Shown: positions 50,579-60,787, counted from the stretch's first letter. The stretch: DNA of 64,000 bases from DASPHG01 sp963849605 (GCA_963849605.1 CAWKHX010000010.1:28804-92803), one strand, 5' to 3'. Notes: a model not told the origin generated them from the letters alone. Program-made: numbers and translations.

Positions 50579-51009
50579 CAGACGCCCGTCGAGCCGAAGC
50601 CGCCCTCGCCGCGCTTCGTCTCGGACAGCTCCCCCACCTCGGCCGGTTCCGGCGACTCGACCTTCACGAGCACGAGCTGCGCGATCCGGTCTCCCGGCGC
50701 GACCTTGAACGACTTCTCGCGGTCGGTGTTCAGCAGCAGGACGCGCAGCTCGCCGCGGTAGCCAGCGTCGATCAGGCCGGGCGTGTTGACAAGCGTTATG
50801 CCGTGGTTCGCCGCGAGGCCGGAGCGCGGCACGACCAGGCCGGCGTGCCCGTCGGGGATCGCCACGGCGATGCCCGTCCCGACGGTCGCACGCTCGCCGG
50901 GGTCGATGTGCGCCGCCTCGTTCGCGTGCAGGTCGAGCCCTGCATCGCCCTCGTGTGCGCGCACGGGCGGCCGCGCCCCATCGTCGAGGCGGCGGTATTC
51001 GAGCCTCAC
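50578..51009 (-). CDS. dut: dUTP diphosphatase
   Basis: A 143-residue trimeric dUTPase that removes dUTP to keep uracil out of DNA and supplies dUMP. Motifs in order are HEGDAGLDLHANEAAHIDPG (I), VVPRSGLAANHGITLVNTPG (II and III, with LIDAGYRGELRVLLLNTDRE), APGDRIAQLVLVKVESPEPA (IV) and ETKRGEGGFGSTGV (V). The GTG at 51009 overlaps the hflX stop by four bases. Read in one frame the sequence appears fused to hflX, but that is an artefact of the frameshift described for that gene. Confidence 0.94.
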   Translation of the reverse strand: MRLEYRRLDDGARPPVRAHEGDAGLDLHANEAAHIDPGERATVGTGIAVAIPDGHAGLVVPRSGLAANHGITLVNTPGLIDAGYRGELRVLLLNTDREKSFKVAPGDRIAQLVLVKVESPEPAEVGELSETKRGEGGFGSTGV

Positions 51010-52296
51010 TCGGGCTGCCCGTTCACCGAGAAGCGCTCGAACCGCGCGGCGGCGCCGGCGGGCACGCGTGCCCGTACGCGGACGCCCGCGGGCGTGTCCT
51101 CGCGCTCCATGTCGCCGGCGACGTCGTGCAACTCGGACAGCCGGCTGCCCTCCTCGTACGGCACGAGCAGGTCCATCCGCTGGAGGCGTCGAGAGGAACT
51201 TCGCCTCGATCGCCTCGGCGAGAGCGTCCAGCCCCTCCCCCGTCTCGGCCGACACCTGGACCGAGTCCGGGTGCCGGTACGAGAGCTCGCGGCGGCGCTC
51301 GTCGTCCAGCTGGTCGACCTTGTTCAGCACGAGGAGGCGCGTGTGCTCGGCGGCGCCCACCTCGACCAGCACGTCGTCCACCGCGTCGATCATCCCGAGC
51401 AGCTCGTCCTCCGGGACTGACGCGTCGACCACGTGCAGGATCAGGTCCGCGTTCAGCGCCTCCTCGAGCGTGGCCGCGAACGCGTCCACGAGCTGGTGGG
51501 GCAGCTTGCGGATGAAGCCGACCGTGTCGGTGACGAGATACGAGCGGCCGCTGATCTCGAACGAGCGCGTCGTCGGGTCGAGCGTGTGGAAGAGGCGCTC
51601 GGCGACGCCCACGTCCGCGCCCGTCAGCGCGTTCAGCAGCGTCGACTTGCCGGCGTTCGTGTATCCGGCGAGCGCGACCGTCGGCAGGGCGGCGCGCTCG
51701 CGCTCGGCGCGCATCACCCCGCGCGTCGCCTTCGTGTGCTCGAGGCGGCGCTTCAGCGCGGAGATGCGGTCGCGCGCGAGCCGGCGGTCGGTCTCGATCT
51801 GGGTCTCGCCGGGGCCTCGCGTTCCGATGCCGCCGTCCATGCGGCCGGCGCCGAGGCGCTCGAGGTGCGTCCACAGCCCGCGCATGCGCGCGAGGTTGTA
51901 CTCGAGCTGTGCGAGCTCGACCTGGAGCTTGCCCTCAGCCGTGTGCGCGTGGTCGGCGAAGATGTCGAGGATGATCGCCGTGCGGTCGATCACGGGGAGG
52001 CCGATCGCCTCCTCGAGGTTGCGCTCCTGGCGCGGCAGCAGCTCGTCGTCGCAGGCGATCAGGTTGGCGTCGGCCGCCTTCGCCGCCTGCTTCAGCTCCG
52101 AGAGCTTGCCCTTGCCGAAGTAGCGGTCGGGGTCCGGCGCCGGCCGGTGCTGGCTCATCTCGCCGTTGACCGCGACGCCTGCGGTGCGGAGCAGCTCGCG
52201 CAGCTCCGTGAAGTCGACGTCCTCGGGCGCGGCACCGATGCAGAACGCGCGCTGCCGCGCCCGCGGGTTGCGTATGCCTTCGCCGTACTCGGCCAT
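51006..52296 (-). pseudogene. hflX: Ribosome-associated GTPase HflX, broken by one frameshift near its end
   Basis: A GTPase that splits or rescues stalled ribosomes. The N-terminal domain (CIGAAPEDVDFTELRELLRT, DRYFGKGKLSELKQAAKAAD) leads to GGIGTRGPGETQIETDRRLA and the GTPase domain: P-loop VALAGYTNAGKSTLLNALTG, DTVGFIRKLPHQLVDAFAAT, LLVLNKVDQLDD. Near 51188 the frame shifts. One extra base in CTCTCGACG moves it from EAKFLST to RMDLLVPYEEGSRLSELHDV and the C-terminus FERFSVNGQPE, stopping at 51006. The repaired length is about 429 residues, normal for the family. It is divergent from the epimerase gene. Confidence 0.9.
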
Positions 52297-52318
52297 GTAC
52301 TCAGGATAGGGTCCAGCC

Positions 52319-53297
52319 ATGCGAGTTTTCCTCACCGGGGGCACCGGATTCATAGGCGGCAAGGTCGCGGAGAAGCTCCGCGCAAGAGGCGACGAGGTTG
52401 TGGCGCTGGTGCGCTCGCCCGAGAAGGCGGCGAAGCTGCGCGAGCTCGGCTGCACGCTTGTTGGCGGTGACCTCTCCGACACCGCGGCGATCAGGCGTGG
52501 GCTCGAGGGGACGGACGCGTGCATCCACGGGGCGGCGATCTACAAGGTCGGGATCCCGAAGAAGGACCACCAGGCGATGTTCGAGTCCAACGTGACCGGC
52601 ACGGAGAACGTCCTCGACGCCGCGGTCGAGGCCGGCGTCGACCGGATCGTCTACGTCTCGACCGTCAACGTGTTCGGCAACACGAAGGAGCAGGTGGTCG
52701 ACGAGGCCTACCAGCGCGACGAAGGCGAGGGCTTCCTCTCCTACTACGACGAGACGAAGTACAGGTCGCACCAGATCGCGAAGGACAGGATCGCGAAGGG
52801 CGCCCCGATCGTGATCGTGCAGCCCGGTGGCGTATACGGCCCGGGCGACCACTCGGAGCTCGGCAACTTCATCGACCAGACGCGCACCGGCAAGCTCCGC
52901 GCGAAGGCCTTCCCGCAGCTCGGCTTCAACCTCGTGTACATCGACGACGTGGCCGACGGGGTCCTGCTCGCGTTCGACAAGGGCGTGGTCGGCGAGTCGT
53001 ACGTGCTCGGCGGCCAGATCGCGCGCATGGACGACCTCATCAACGCAGACCGCCGAGCTGTCCGGGAAGAAGGCCCCCAAGGCGACGCTGCCGGTGGCGC
53101 TGATGAAGGTCTCCGCGCCGCTCGGGCCGGTGGTGGGCCCGCTCATGGGCTTCCCGCCGAACTTCGGCGAGGCGATCAAGTCGTCCGACGGCGTCACCTA
53201 CTGGGCGAAGCACGACAAGGCGATGCGCGAGCTCGGCTACAGCCCGCGCGACCTGAAGACGGGCCTCAAGCAGACGCTGGACGCGACCGCGGCCTAA
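52319..53297 (+). pseudogene. NAD-dependent epimerase/dehydratase, broken by one frameshift
   Basis: Reading across a break near 53045 gives about 325 residues. The Rossmann motif is RVFLTGGTGFIGGKVAEKLR, followed by DACIHGAAIYKVGIPKKDHQ, IVYVSTVNVFGNTKEQVVDE, the active-site YYDETKYRSHQIAK and VIVQPGGVYGPGDHSELGNF. The C-terminal part resumes as QTAELSGKKAPKATLPVALM and ends LDATAA. Removing one G from AACGCAGACC restores the frame. It overlaps the end of the convergent FAD oxidoreductase by four bases. The paralogous gene at 48914 is similar in layout. Confidence 0.87.
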
Positions 53298-54719
53298 GCG
53301 GCGCCCATGTGCCGCAGCGCGGACCGCGCCGCGTTGTGGCCGTTCATCCCATGCACGCCCGCGCCCGGCGGAGTCGCCGCCGAGCAGATGAAGACGCCGG
53401 GGATCCCGGTCGCGTACGGGTCGAGCGCGAGACGCGGGCGGATGAGCACCTGCCACGGCGTGTTCGCCCCGGTGATGATGTCGCCGCCGACGTAGTTCGC
53501 GTTCTGCGCCGCGATCTCGGCCGGGGTCCGCACCGAGCGCGCGACGATCCGCTCACGCAGCCCCGGAGCGAATCGCTCGATCTGCGCGATCACCGCCTCC
53601 TCCGCGTCCCCGGTGTAGCCGTTCGGCACGTGCGCGTAGGCCCAGACGGGATGGACGTCGCCGCGTGAGCGCTCCGGGTCCGCCAGGTATTGCTGCGCCG
53701 ACGAGCACGAACGGCCGTTCCGGCATGCGCCCCCGGTTGACCTCGCGCTCGCCGGCGACGATCTCCTCTAGCGGGCCGCCGCAGTGCACAGTGCCGGCCC
53801 GCCGGCAGTCCTCGTTCGCCCAGGGGACGCCGCCCTCGACCGCCAGGTCGACTTTGAACGCGGCCGGCCCGTGCCGGTAGCTGCCGGTACGCGCGCGCGA
53901 CGCGGCCCGGCAGGCGGTCGCCGGCGATGTCCGCGACCGCCTGCGGGGCCAGGTCCAAGACAACAGCGTCCGCATCCGGGAGCTCGTCCAGCGAGCGCAC
54001 CCTGACCCCGCACTCGATCTTTCCGCCCCGCTCGCGGAGCGCGGACGGCGAGCGCCTGCGTGATCGAGCCCGAGCCGCCCGCGCGCGACCGCCCAGCCGA
54101 AGGCGTGGCCGGCGCAGATCAGCGCCGTGCCGACCGACGAGCTCATCGGCCGGTGGAGCGGGCTGATCGCGTGTGCCGCGATGCCGCCGAAGAGCGCGCG
54201 CGCCTGCGGCGTCCTCCAAGCGCGCGCGAGCAGCGGTCGCCGGCATCGCGGCCGGAACCCCGAAGCGGACGAGCCGCAGCGGGATGCCGTGGCACGTGCA
54301 GCAAGGGCCGGAACAGGTCGTCGGTGAGCGACTCGAACGACGATGACGGGGCGCCGAACACCCGTCGCCAGCGCGCGCCGTCCTCACCCAGCGCGCGCGC
54401 GGTCGCCTCGACGGACCGGTACATCGTCCCCGCGCGTCCCGTCGTCGAGCGGGTGGGCGCAGTCGACCTCGGGCCAGCGCCACTCGAGCCCGTGGCGCTC
54501 GAGCCCGAGGGAATTGAGGAACGGCGAGCCGACCGCCATCGGATGCACGGCGGAGCAGAAGTCGTGGATCACGCCGGGAACGGTCGCCTCGCCGCTGCGC
54601 GCGCCGCCGCCGATCTCGTCCTCGGCCTCGAGGACCGTCACCTCGACGCCCTCGCGGGCGAGCGCCACGGCGCACGCGAGGCCGTTCGGGCCCGGCCCGA
54701 CGACGATCGCGCTGCTCAC
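53294..54719 (-). pseudogene. FAD-dependent oxidoreductase (phytoene desaturase/CrtI-like), broken by many frameshifts
   Basis: The N-terminus (GTG 54719) reads SSAIVVGPGPNGLACAVALA and REGVEVTVLEAEDEIGGGAR, the FAD dinucleotide fold of the CrtI/retinol-saturase group, with SAVHPMAVGSPFLNSLGLER after it. The C-terminus ends ATPPGAGVHGMNGHNAARSA, the typical PPGGGVHGMxG FAD-closing motif. In between the frame changes at least four times, and fragments such as FGWAVARGRLGLDHAG show continuity. Repaired length would be about 475 residues. Substrate may be a carotenoid, other polyene or lipid. Upstream lies the DUF3556 gene, in the same direction. The breaks resemble the indel errors of this whole block. 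Confidence 0.75.
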
Positions 54720-54721
54720 GC

Positions 54722-56480
54722 GACCGATGCGGGCTCGGGCTGGCTGCTCCCTCCGTGTCACCTCGACCGGGAAGTCGAACGACTCCTCGAGCCACGGCCC
54801 GCGCTCGACCATCTCGGCGACGTCGATCTAGCCCTCCTCGACGAGGCCGGTCGCCGCGTCGTGGATGCGGTAGTGCTGCGCTGGATGTGCGCCGGCTGCG
54901 ACTCGAGCATCACGACCCGCAGCTCACCCGGCTCGAAGCGTGCACTGCTCCCTGACCGCATCGAGCAGCTGCTCGCTGTGGAAGTGGCCGTCGCCGAAGT
55001 TCCAGCCGGTGACGATGCCGGAGATGACCTCGCCCTCGCGCACGAAGTAGTCGTCGACGTCGCGCGGGATCCGCGGCACGGGCGAACAGAGCGTTCAGCG
55101 CGCGCCCGTGACTGTGCATCGCCCGGAACGCGAGCCCCTTCTCGAGGATGTAGTTCGCGGTGTCGGCGTCGTAGATGTTCGTGAGCTGCTCGACGGCGAT
55201 CGGCGCGACCTTGTAGATCTCGCGGTCGAACTTCTCCTCGGCGTCGGTGTCCCTGCGGAACAGCCACATGCTGGTGGCCCAGTTGCCCGCGTAGTAGCGC
55301 ATCGACGGCAGGAACGAGATCTTGTCCGGCCGCAGGTTGCCGACCACCGGCATCACCACGCCGAACAGCGCGAGCAGCACGATCAGAAGCGGGTTGTCGA
55401 GGTTCCCGAGCGGTACGTCGCCGTACTCGCCGAACAGGAAGCAGAGGCCGAAGAGCATGAACAGGTTCCACTCCATCGGAACGCCCATCGCGAACGTGGA
55501 GAAGATGTGGACGTGGAACATCAGCATCCCGATCAGGGCGATCGTGCCGATCGTGCCGCCGTCCGAGAGCGATCAGGAGCAGCGGCATGCCGAACTCCCA
55601 CGCGGTGCCGAGGTGCGCCCCGAGGGCCGCGCGGCTCGACGGCCGCAGGTCCTCCGGGTAGTCGCGGTACATCTGTCGCCTTGAACTTCGGCGCGACCGG
55701 TTCCAGGGCGTGTTGCGAGATCATCACCTGGATCACGTACGGGAAGTGGCGGTTCAGCTTCGACGCCGCCGCGCCCCACCAGATGAAGAAGAAGACGAAC
55801 TGCCAGCCCGGGATCAGGTTCTCGCAGCGGGAAGAGCGAGACGAGCAGGATGAAGCCGTAGACCTCGGGCCGCGCGGCGAGGAACGGGACCTTGTCGCGC
55901 AGGCCCAGCAGCGCCGAGCAGGCCGAGCAGCACGCGCGATCGCCGGCCGGGTCGAGGCGCACGCCTGCGGGGTCGCCGTCCGAGAAGAGCGAGGTAGACG
56001 CCCGCGGCGATCACGGCGAGCGTACAGCGCCACGTCGAGCGGGGTCCGGCGGAACCCGCGCGTGAGCGGCACCTTGTCCGGCGAACGGCGGCAGGCGCAC
56101 GGTCCCCGGCCGCAGCCAGTAGAGGACGCCTCCGATCGGCGGGGAGAACCGCAGCGCGAGCGGCATCGAGCCCGACCCGAGCCCGAGGATCTCCCAGACG
56201 AGCGTCCACACGGCGAACTTCTGGAAGACGATCGGCTGGCTCCACCAGTCGGTGAAGTCGCCCAGGCCCGCCGAGCCCCGGCGTGGTGAGCGCCGATCAG
56301 GAGAAGCCCGCCGACGAAGTAGAAGGCGAGCTTCACGATGTAGAGCAGGTAGACCGCGCCCGGGGTGCCGAAGCCGTTCACGGCCCAGTCCTGCGCGTTC
56401 GCCTTCAGCCGCGTCAGGAATGGCTGGCGCTTCCATTCCTCGAGGTCGAACGGCGGAGGCGACGGCTGGAGGAAGCCCAT
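54722..56480 (-). pseudogene. DUF3556 transmembrane protein, broken by many frameshifts
   Basis: The ATG at 56480 gives MGFLQPSPPPFDLEEWKRQP, then NGFGTPGAVYLLYIVKLAFY, the hallmark N-terminus of DUF3556 membrane proteins known in mycobacteria. Further pieces found in other frames are FTDWWSQPIVFQKFAVWTLV, PPIGGVLYWLRPGTVRLPPF, NLIPGWQFVFFFIWWGAAAS, FGMPLLLIALGRRH, FHVHIFSTFAMGVPMEWNLF and DDYFVREGEVISGIVTGWNF. I count at least eight frame changes; two clear ones near 56270 are single extra G or C bases. Repaired size is about 580 residues with roughly ten helices. Function is unknown. The exact 3' end is uncertain, close to the start of the next gene. Confidence 0.75.
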
Positions 56481-56500
56481 GCCGGCGCTAACCTATCCGC

Positions 56501-57195
56501 CTACAGCGGCACGCGCGAGACCGGCGGCAGGACGCCCTCGGTCGTGAACGGCTGCACCGGGCCCGAGCCGGGCAGCACGATGACGCCCTCGGCCGGGTCG
56601 CCGATCCAGCGCGCAGGCCCGACCGCGAAGCGGTGGGCGCAGAGCGCGGCGGCCGCAGCCTCGATCTCCTCGATCCGCCGGTTCCAGAGGCCACCGCCGT
56701 CGTCGATCACGTGGTCGTCGAGCAGCTCCCGGATCCGCCGCTCGACGCCGAGCGGGTGGCGCCGCGCCGGCAGCCGCCGGTTCTGGAGCGCGGCTGAACA
56801 CGCCCTCCGCGTTGGTCTCGAACACGGGCGTCTGCTCGAAGGCCGTGTCGGGAACGTTGCCCTGGTCCGCGTCGCGTCCGGCTCGAAGATGCCGAGCGGC
56901 GAGGTCCTCGAACAGCGCTCCCGCCGTCCTCGGTGAACGGGCGTGGCGCGACACCCAGCTCGCCGCAGCATGTGGTCGCACACGCGCCGCTCGCGCCCGT
57001 GGCGGGATTCGGTCATCGGCGCCGCGACGCCGACCACCACCTCGCCGAGCGTGCCGATCCGCGCGACCACCGCATCGGCGTGCCCGGCTCGTAGAAGCGC
57101 GCCTCGAGCTTGACCGGCGGGTCCTCGGTGCGCAGCTCGCGCAGGGCGCAGAGGATGTGGACCCCGGGGCCCGGCTCGATCCCGCAGTAGTGCAC
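56501..57195 (-). pseudogene. DUF429 family protein, broken by frameshifts
   Basis: From GTG 57195 the frame reads HYCGIEPGPGVHILCALREL and then ARFYEPGTPDAVVARIGTLG in a shifted frame, with VVGVAAPMTESRHGRERRVC, the RNase-H-like DUF429 opening with its acidic and Cys residues. Later fragments are PDTAFEQTPVFETNAEGVFS, RRIRELLDDHVIDDGGGLWN and GDPAEGVIVLPGSGPVQPF, the last being the typical DUF429 ending. At least four frame changes are needed. Repaired length is about 230 residues. The family is a predicted nuclease fold with no proven activity. It lies three bases downstream of the aminotransferase gene. Confidence 0.65.
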
Positions 57196-57197
57196 CG

Positions 57198-58367
57198 CTA
57201 GCCCGCGAGGCTGATCGGAGGCGCTCGACCGCCTCGGTGAGGCGCTCGTCGGCCACCGTGAGCGAGATCCGGAAGAAGCCCTCGCCGTTCGGGCCGTACG
57301 CGCCGCCCGGCGACACGACGACACCGGACTCCTCCAGCACGTGCTCGGCGTAGGACGCCGAGTCGTAGCCCTCCGGGACCGGCGCCCAGATGTAGATCGT
57401 CCCCTTCGGCGGAGTCACGTCCACGCCGATCTCGCGCAGCGCGTCGCACACCAGGTCGCGCCGGCGCTGGTAGATCGCGGACATCTCGCGCGCGAAGTCG
57501 TCGCCCTGCTCCGTAGCGTGGCCGCGGCCGCCAGCTGGACCGCGTCGAACATCCCGGAGTCGATGTTCGTCTTCAGCCGCCAGTACTCCTCGATCGCCGC
57601 CGCGTTGCCCACGATCGCCGCCGTGCGCCAGCCGGTCATGTTGTAGCCCTTGGACAGGGAGAAGACCTCGACTCCGACGTCCTTCGCCCCGTCCGTCGCG
57701 AGGAAGCTCGGGGCGACGTAGCCGTCGAACGTCGTCTCGGTGTACGACGCGTCGTGTACGACGAGCACGTCGTTTGCGCTTCCCGAACTCGACCGCCTCC
57801 TCGAACAGGCCGTCGGGCGCGATCGCCCCGGTCGGGTTGTTCGGGTAGTTGAGGTACATCAGGCGCGCCTCTCTCGCGCGCGCCCGGCTCGATCGCGCCG
57901 AGGTCGGGGGCGAAGCCGCGCTCGCGCAGCAGCGGCATCAGCACCGGCTCCGCGCCCACGAGCAGCGGGCCGCCGGTGTAGACGGGGTAGCCGGGGTCGG
58001 CCGCCAGGGCGACGTCGCCCGGCGTCGAGGAACGCCAGGTTCAGGTTGAAGATGCACTCCTTCGCGCCGAGCGCCGGGATGATCTCGGTCGCCGGGTCGA
58101 GCGTGACGCCGAAGCGGCGCTCGTAGAACGCGGCCACCGCCTCCCGGAACTCGGGCCGGCCGCGGTTCGACGGGTACTGGTGCGTGCCCGGGTCGGCGGC
58201 TGCGCGCTGCAGCGCCTTCGACCGTCAGGTCCGCCGAAGGCGTGTCCGGGATCGCCGATGCCGAGGCTGATCACGTCCACGCCCTGCTCCTTCTTCGCGG
58301 CGATCTTGCGCTCGAGCTCGGCGAACAGGTAGGGCGGGATCCGCTCGAGGCGGCTACTCGGCTTCAT
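57198..58367 (-). pseudogene. dapL: LL-diaminopimelate aminotransferase-like PLP enzyme, broken by frameshifts
   Basis: The ATG at 58367 gives SSRLERIPPYLFAELERKIA and DVISLGIGDPGHAFGG, the start of the DapL/MalY-type class I aminotransferases. Other frames supply EIIPALGAKECIFNLNLAFL, NYPNNPTGAIAPDGLFEEAV, the Schiff-base Lys in VFSLSKGYNMTGWRTAAIVG (residues near 240) and KGTIYIWAPVPEGYDSASYA with GEGFFRISLTVADERLTEAV. At least four frame changes occur; one near 58020 is an extra G in GCCGGGCGAC. Repaired length about 390 residues. It would make LL-diaminopimelate from tetrahydrodipicolinate. The adjoining dapF (overlap of about 14 bases) supports this, though other PLP aminotransferases cannot be excluded. 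Confidence 0.75.
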
Positions 58368-59170
58368 TCAGCTCCTTGACGAAGTCCTCGGACAGCGTGC
58401 CGCTGTAAACGGGCACGGCCCATCCGCTCAGGTTGACATGCAGGTCCTCTCCCACCTCGACCTCGAGGTCGCCGCCGTCGAGGTGGACGGTCACCGGGCT
58501 GTCCGCGCCGCTTCAGCACCGCCGCGACGGCGGCGCCGCTCGCGCCCGTCCCGGACGACATCGTCTCCCCCACGCCGCGCTCGTAGATGCGCGCGGTGAT
58601 TTCGTCGTCGCGAGTCGCGGCGCCAGAAGGACACGTTCGTCCGGTTCGGGAAGAGCTCGGTGTTCGACTCGATCGGCGCGCCGTAGCGCGGGAGGTCGAA
58701 GTCGAGGTCGTCCACCTCGATCGCCGTCTGCGGGTTGCCGACGGTGAGGTGGTGGTAGGCGAACTCGCGGTCGGCGCTCGTCAGCGTCCCGTCGCCCACG
58801 AGCTTCGCGCGGCCCATGTCGACGGTGCAGGTGTGCTCGCCGGTGATCGTCGGCCGGATCTCGCCCGCCTCCGTCTCGATCGAGAACGTGTCCGAGTCGG
58901 TCCAGCCGCGGCGGCGCAGGTACATGATCGCCTCGCGCGCGCCGTTGCCCGAGAGCTCGGCCTCGCGACCCGTCCGGGTTGAAGATCTGCAGCCGCGCGA
59001 CGAACCCGCGCGCACTCCGGCGGCGAGAGGAGCAGGAGCCCATCGGAGCCGAGGCCGCTGTGCGGCGCGCAGATGCGGCGCACGCGCTCAGGCGTCAGCT
59101 CGAACGGGAGGTCGTCCCGCTCGACGATCACATAGTCGTTCCCGAGCGCGTTCCATTTCTCGAATTTCAA
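58354..59170 (-). pseudogene. dapF: Diaminopimelate epimerase-like protein with both catalytic Cys replaced by Ser, with frameshifts
   Basis: The TTG at 59170 starts KFEKWNALGNDYVIVERDDL and SGLGSDGLLLLSPP, the DapF opening. The first catalytic site, which in DapF reads (A/C)CGNGAR, is EAELSGNGAREAIMYLRRRG here, with Ser (TCG at 58950-58952). The second, normally ACGTGA, is GVGETMSSGTGASGAAVAAV, with Ser (TCC at 58553-58555). The Glu in ERGVGET and the FDLPRYGAPIESNTELFPNR segment remain. Three or more frame changes break the gene, apparently by extra bases, but these do not create the Ser codons. Repaired length about 270 residues. Epimerase activity is doubtful; the protein may be a pseudo-enzyme or use another mechanism. 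Confidence 0.8.
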
Positions 59171-59225
59171 GGCGCGCGCACGATATCGGCCGCGCTCGGG
59201 CGGATACGCGAATAACATCAACCCC

Positions 59226-59900
59226 ATGGCGAGTGAAGAGCCCGCCAGCGGGGAGGAAACCGAGCGCACGCGCGCCGTGCACCACCGCTCTCCGCCGGCT
59301 CCCGGAGGCAGAGCGGCCCACACCGCGCGGGACATCGACTTCCCGATGGCCCTCCGCGGCTACGACCGCGGCGCCGTCGACCGCTATGTCGAGGAGGTCA
59401 ACCAGGCGATCGCGGAGCTCGAGATCTCTGCGTCCCCCCAAGCCGCGATCAGACACGCGCTCGAGCAGGTGAGCGAGGAGACGAGCGGGCTCCTGCAGCG
59501 CGCCCACGAGACCGCGGACGAGATCACCCAGCGCTCGAGGGCGCAGGCCGACGACAGGGTGCAGCGCGCCCAGAGCGAAGCCGACGATCTGCGCGAGGCC
59601 TCGGCGCGCGAGGCGGCGGATAGCCGTGCCAAGCTCGCGCAGGAGCTCGAGCAGATGCGCGCGGAGGGACAGGCGCGCGTCGACGCGCTGACGCGCAACG
59701 CCGAATCGATCGCGGACGAGCGCCGTCGCCTGATCGGCGAGGTGCTCGAGATCTCCGAGCGGTTGGGCGACCTCGCGCGGGAGGAGGCGCAGCGCTTCCT
59801 CGAGCGCGAGGAGGCCGCTCGTGAGGAGGCCGCCGCCGTGGAGGAAACGCCGACCGAGAAGATCGAGGCTCAGCCCGAGCCCGGCTCTGACGGCAACTGA
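59226..59900 (+). CDS. DivIVA-domain coiled-coil protein
   Basis: A 224-residue protein. Residues 38-68 (DFPMALRGYDRGAVDRYVEE, VNQAIAELE) form the short N-terminal DivIVA/GpsB motif F-x3-x-GYDxxxVDxYV. The rest is a long coiled coil (SSETSGLLQRAHETADEITQ-type heptads through RRRLIGEVLEISERLGDLAR) and an acidic tail. The first 37 residues are polar and probably disordered. DivIVA-family proteins mark cell poles and septa. ATG start at 59226, divergent from dapF; the 3' end overlaps miaA by 31 bases. Confidence 0.85.
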   Translation: MASEEPASGEETERTRAVHHRSPPAPGGRAAHTARDIDFPMALRGYDRGAVDRYVEEVNQAIAELEISASPQAAIRHALEQVSEETSGLLQRAHETADEITQRSRAQADDRVQRAQSEADDLREASAREAADSRAKLAQELEQMRAEGQARVDALTRNAESIADERRRLIGEVLEISERLGDLAREEAQRFLEREEAAREEAAAVEETPTEKIEAQPEPGSDGN

Positions 59901-60787
59901 CGCACGATCTCGTCCGCAACGTCGCCGGGGTCCCGACGGGTCACGTCGATCAGCCGAACGTTCGGCAGCTTGCGCATCCAGGTGAGCTGGCGCCGCGCGT
60001 ACTGGCGGCTCTTCGTCTTCATTGCCTCGATGTCCCCGACGAGCAGCTCCTGGAAGCCGAGCGCCTTGCGCGCGGTCACCGACGCGCCCGCGTCGTGCGC
60101 GGCCTTGACCTCCTCGAGCGCGCCCTCGCCGACCATCCTGTCCACGCGCCGCTCGATCAGCTCGTACAGCTCGGCTCGGTCCATCGTCAGGCCGAAGAGC
60201 AGCGTCGGGCGGCGGACGTCCTCGGTCCAGAGCTGTGACTCGACCTGCGGCTCCTCGTCCTCGAGCGCGCCCATCTCGAGCAGCTCGAGCAGGCGGATGA
60301 CGCGGCTGCGGTCCGCCGGCGGGACCTTCTCGGCCGCCTGGGGCGCGCGCTGCGCCAGGCGGGCGTGCATCGCCTCGGGGCCGATCCGGTCGGCCTCCTC
60401 CTCCAGCCGCTTGCGCAGGTCCGCGGGCGGCGGCGGTTTGAGGTCGAGCTCCGACAGCGCCGCACGCAGGTAGAGGCCGGTGCCGCCCACGACGATCGGA
60501 GTGCGGCCGGCGGCGAGAGCCTCGTCGATCTCCCGATGGGCGAGCGGCATGAACTCGCCCACCGAGAACGTGTGGTTGATCGGGACGAAGCCGACCAGCC
60601 GGTGCTCGAGCTGCGCCCGCTCCTCCTCGCTCGCCGCGCCGGTGAGGATCGGCATGCCCTCGTAGACCTGGAGCGCGTCGGCCGAGATCGCGACCGCTTC
60701 CCCGCCGAGCCGCTCGGCGAGCGCCACGGCCACGGCCGTCTTGCCGACCGCGGTCGGGCCGAAGAGCGCTATGACGGGCGGCGTCAC
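59870..60787 (-). CDS. miaA: tRNA dimethylallyltransferase
   Basis: Adds an isopentenyl group to A37 of tRNAs reading U-starting codons, the first step before MiaB. The 305-residue protein has the P-loop VIALFGPTAVGKTAVAVALA, SADALQVYEGMPILTGAAS, HRLVGFVPINHTFSVGEFMP, GGTGLYLRAALSEL and ARKALGFQELLVGDIEAMKT with KSRQYARRQLTWMRKLPNVR. GTG 60787 is the best start: the domain begins three residues later, and GTGA overlaps the stop of the upstream intein-like gene. The open frame continues seven codons further upstream without conservation. Confidence 0.95.
   Translation of the reverse strand: MTPPVIALFGPTAVGKTAVAVALAERLGGEAVAISADALQVYEGMPILTGAASEEERAQLEHRLVGFVPINHTFSVGEFMPLAHREIDEALAAGRTPIVVGGTGLYLRAALSELDLKPPPPADLRKRLEEEADRIGPEAMHARLAQRAPQAAEKVPPADRSRVIRLLELLEMGALEDEEPQVESQLWTEDVRRPTLLFGLTMDRAELYELIERRVDRMVGEGALEEVKAAHDAGASVTARKALGFQELLVGDIEAMKTKSRQYARRQLTWMRKLPNVRLIDVTRRDPGDVADEIVRQLPSEPGSG

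Noticed and set aside
50578..52524. A single 648-codon frame joining HflX and dUTPase, apparently a fusion protein
   Set aside because: The proper HflX C-terminus lies in another frame from about 51188 and stops in a GTGA overlap with dut; the fused frame between them gives no family similarity, so the fusion is a product of one extra base.
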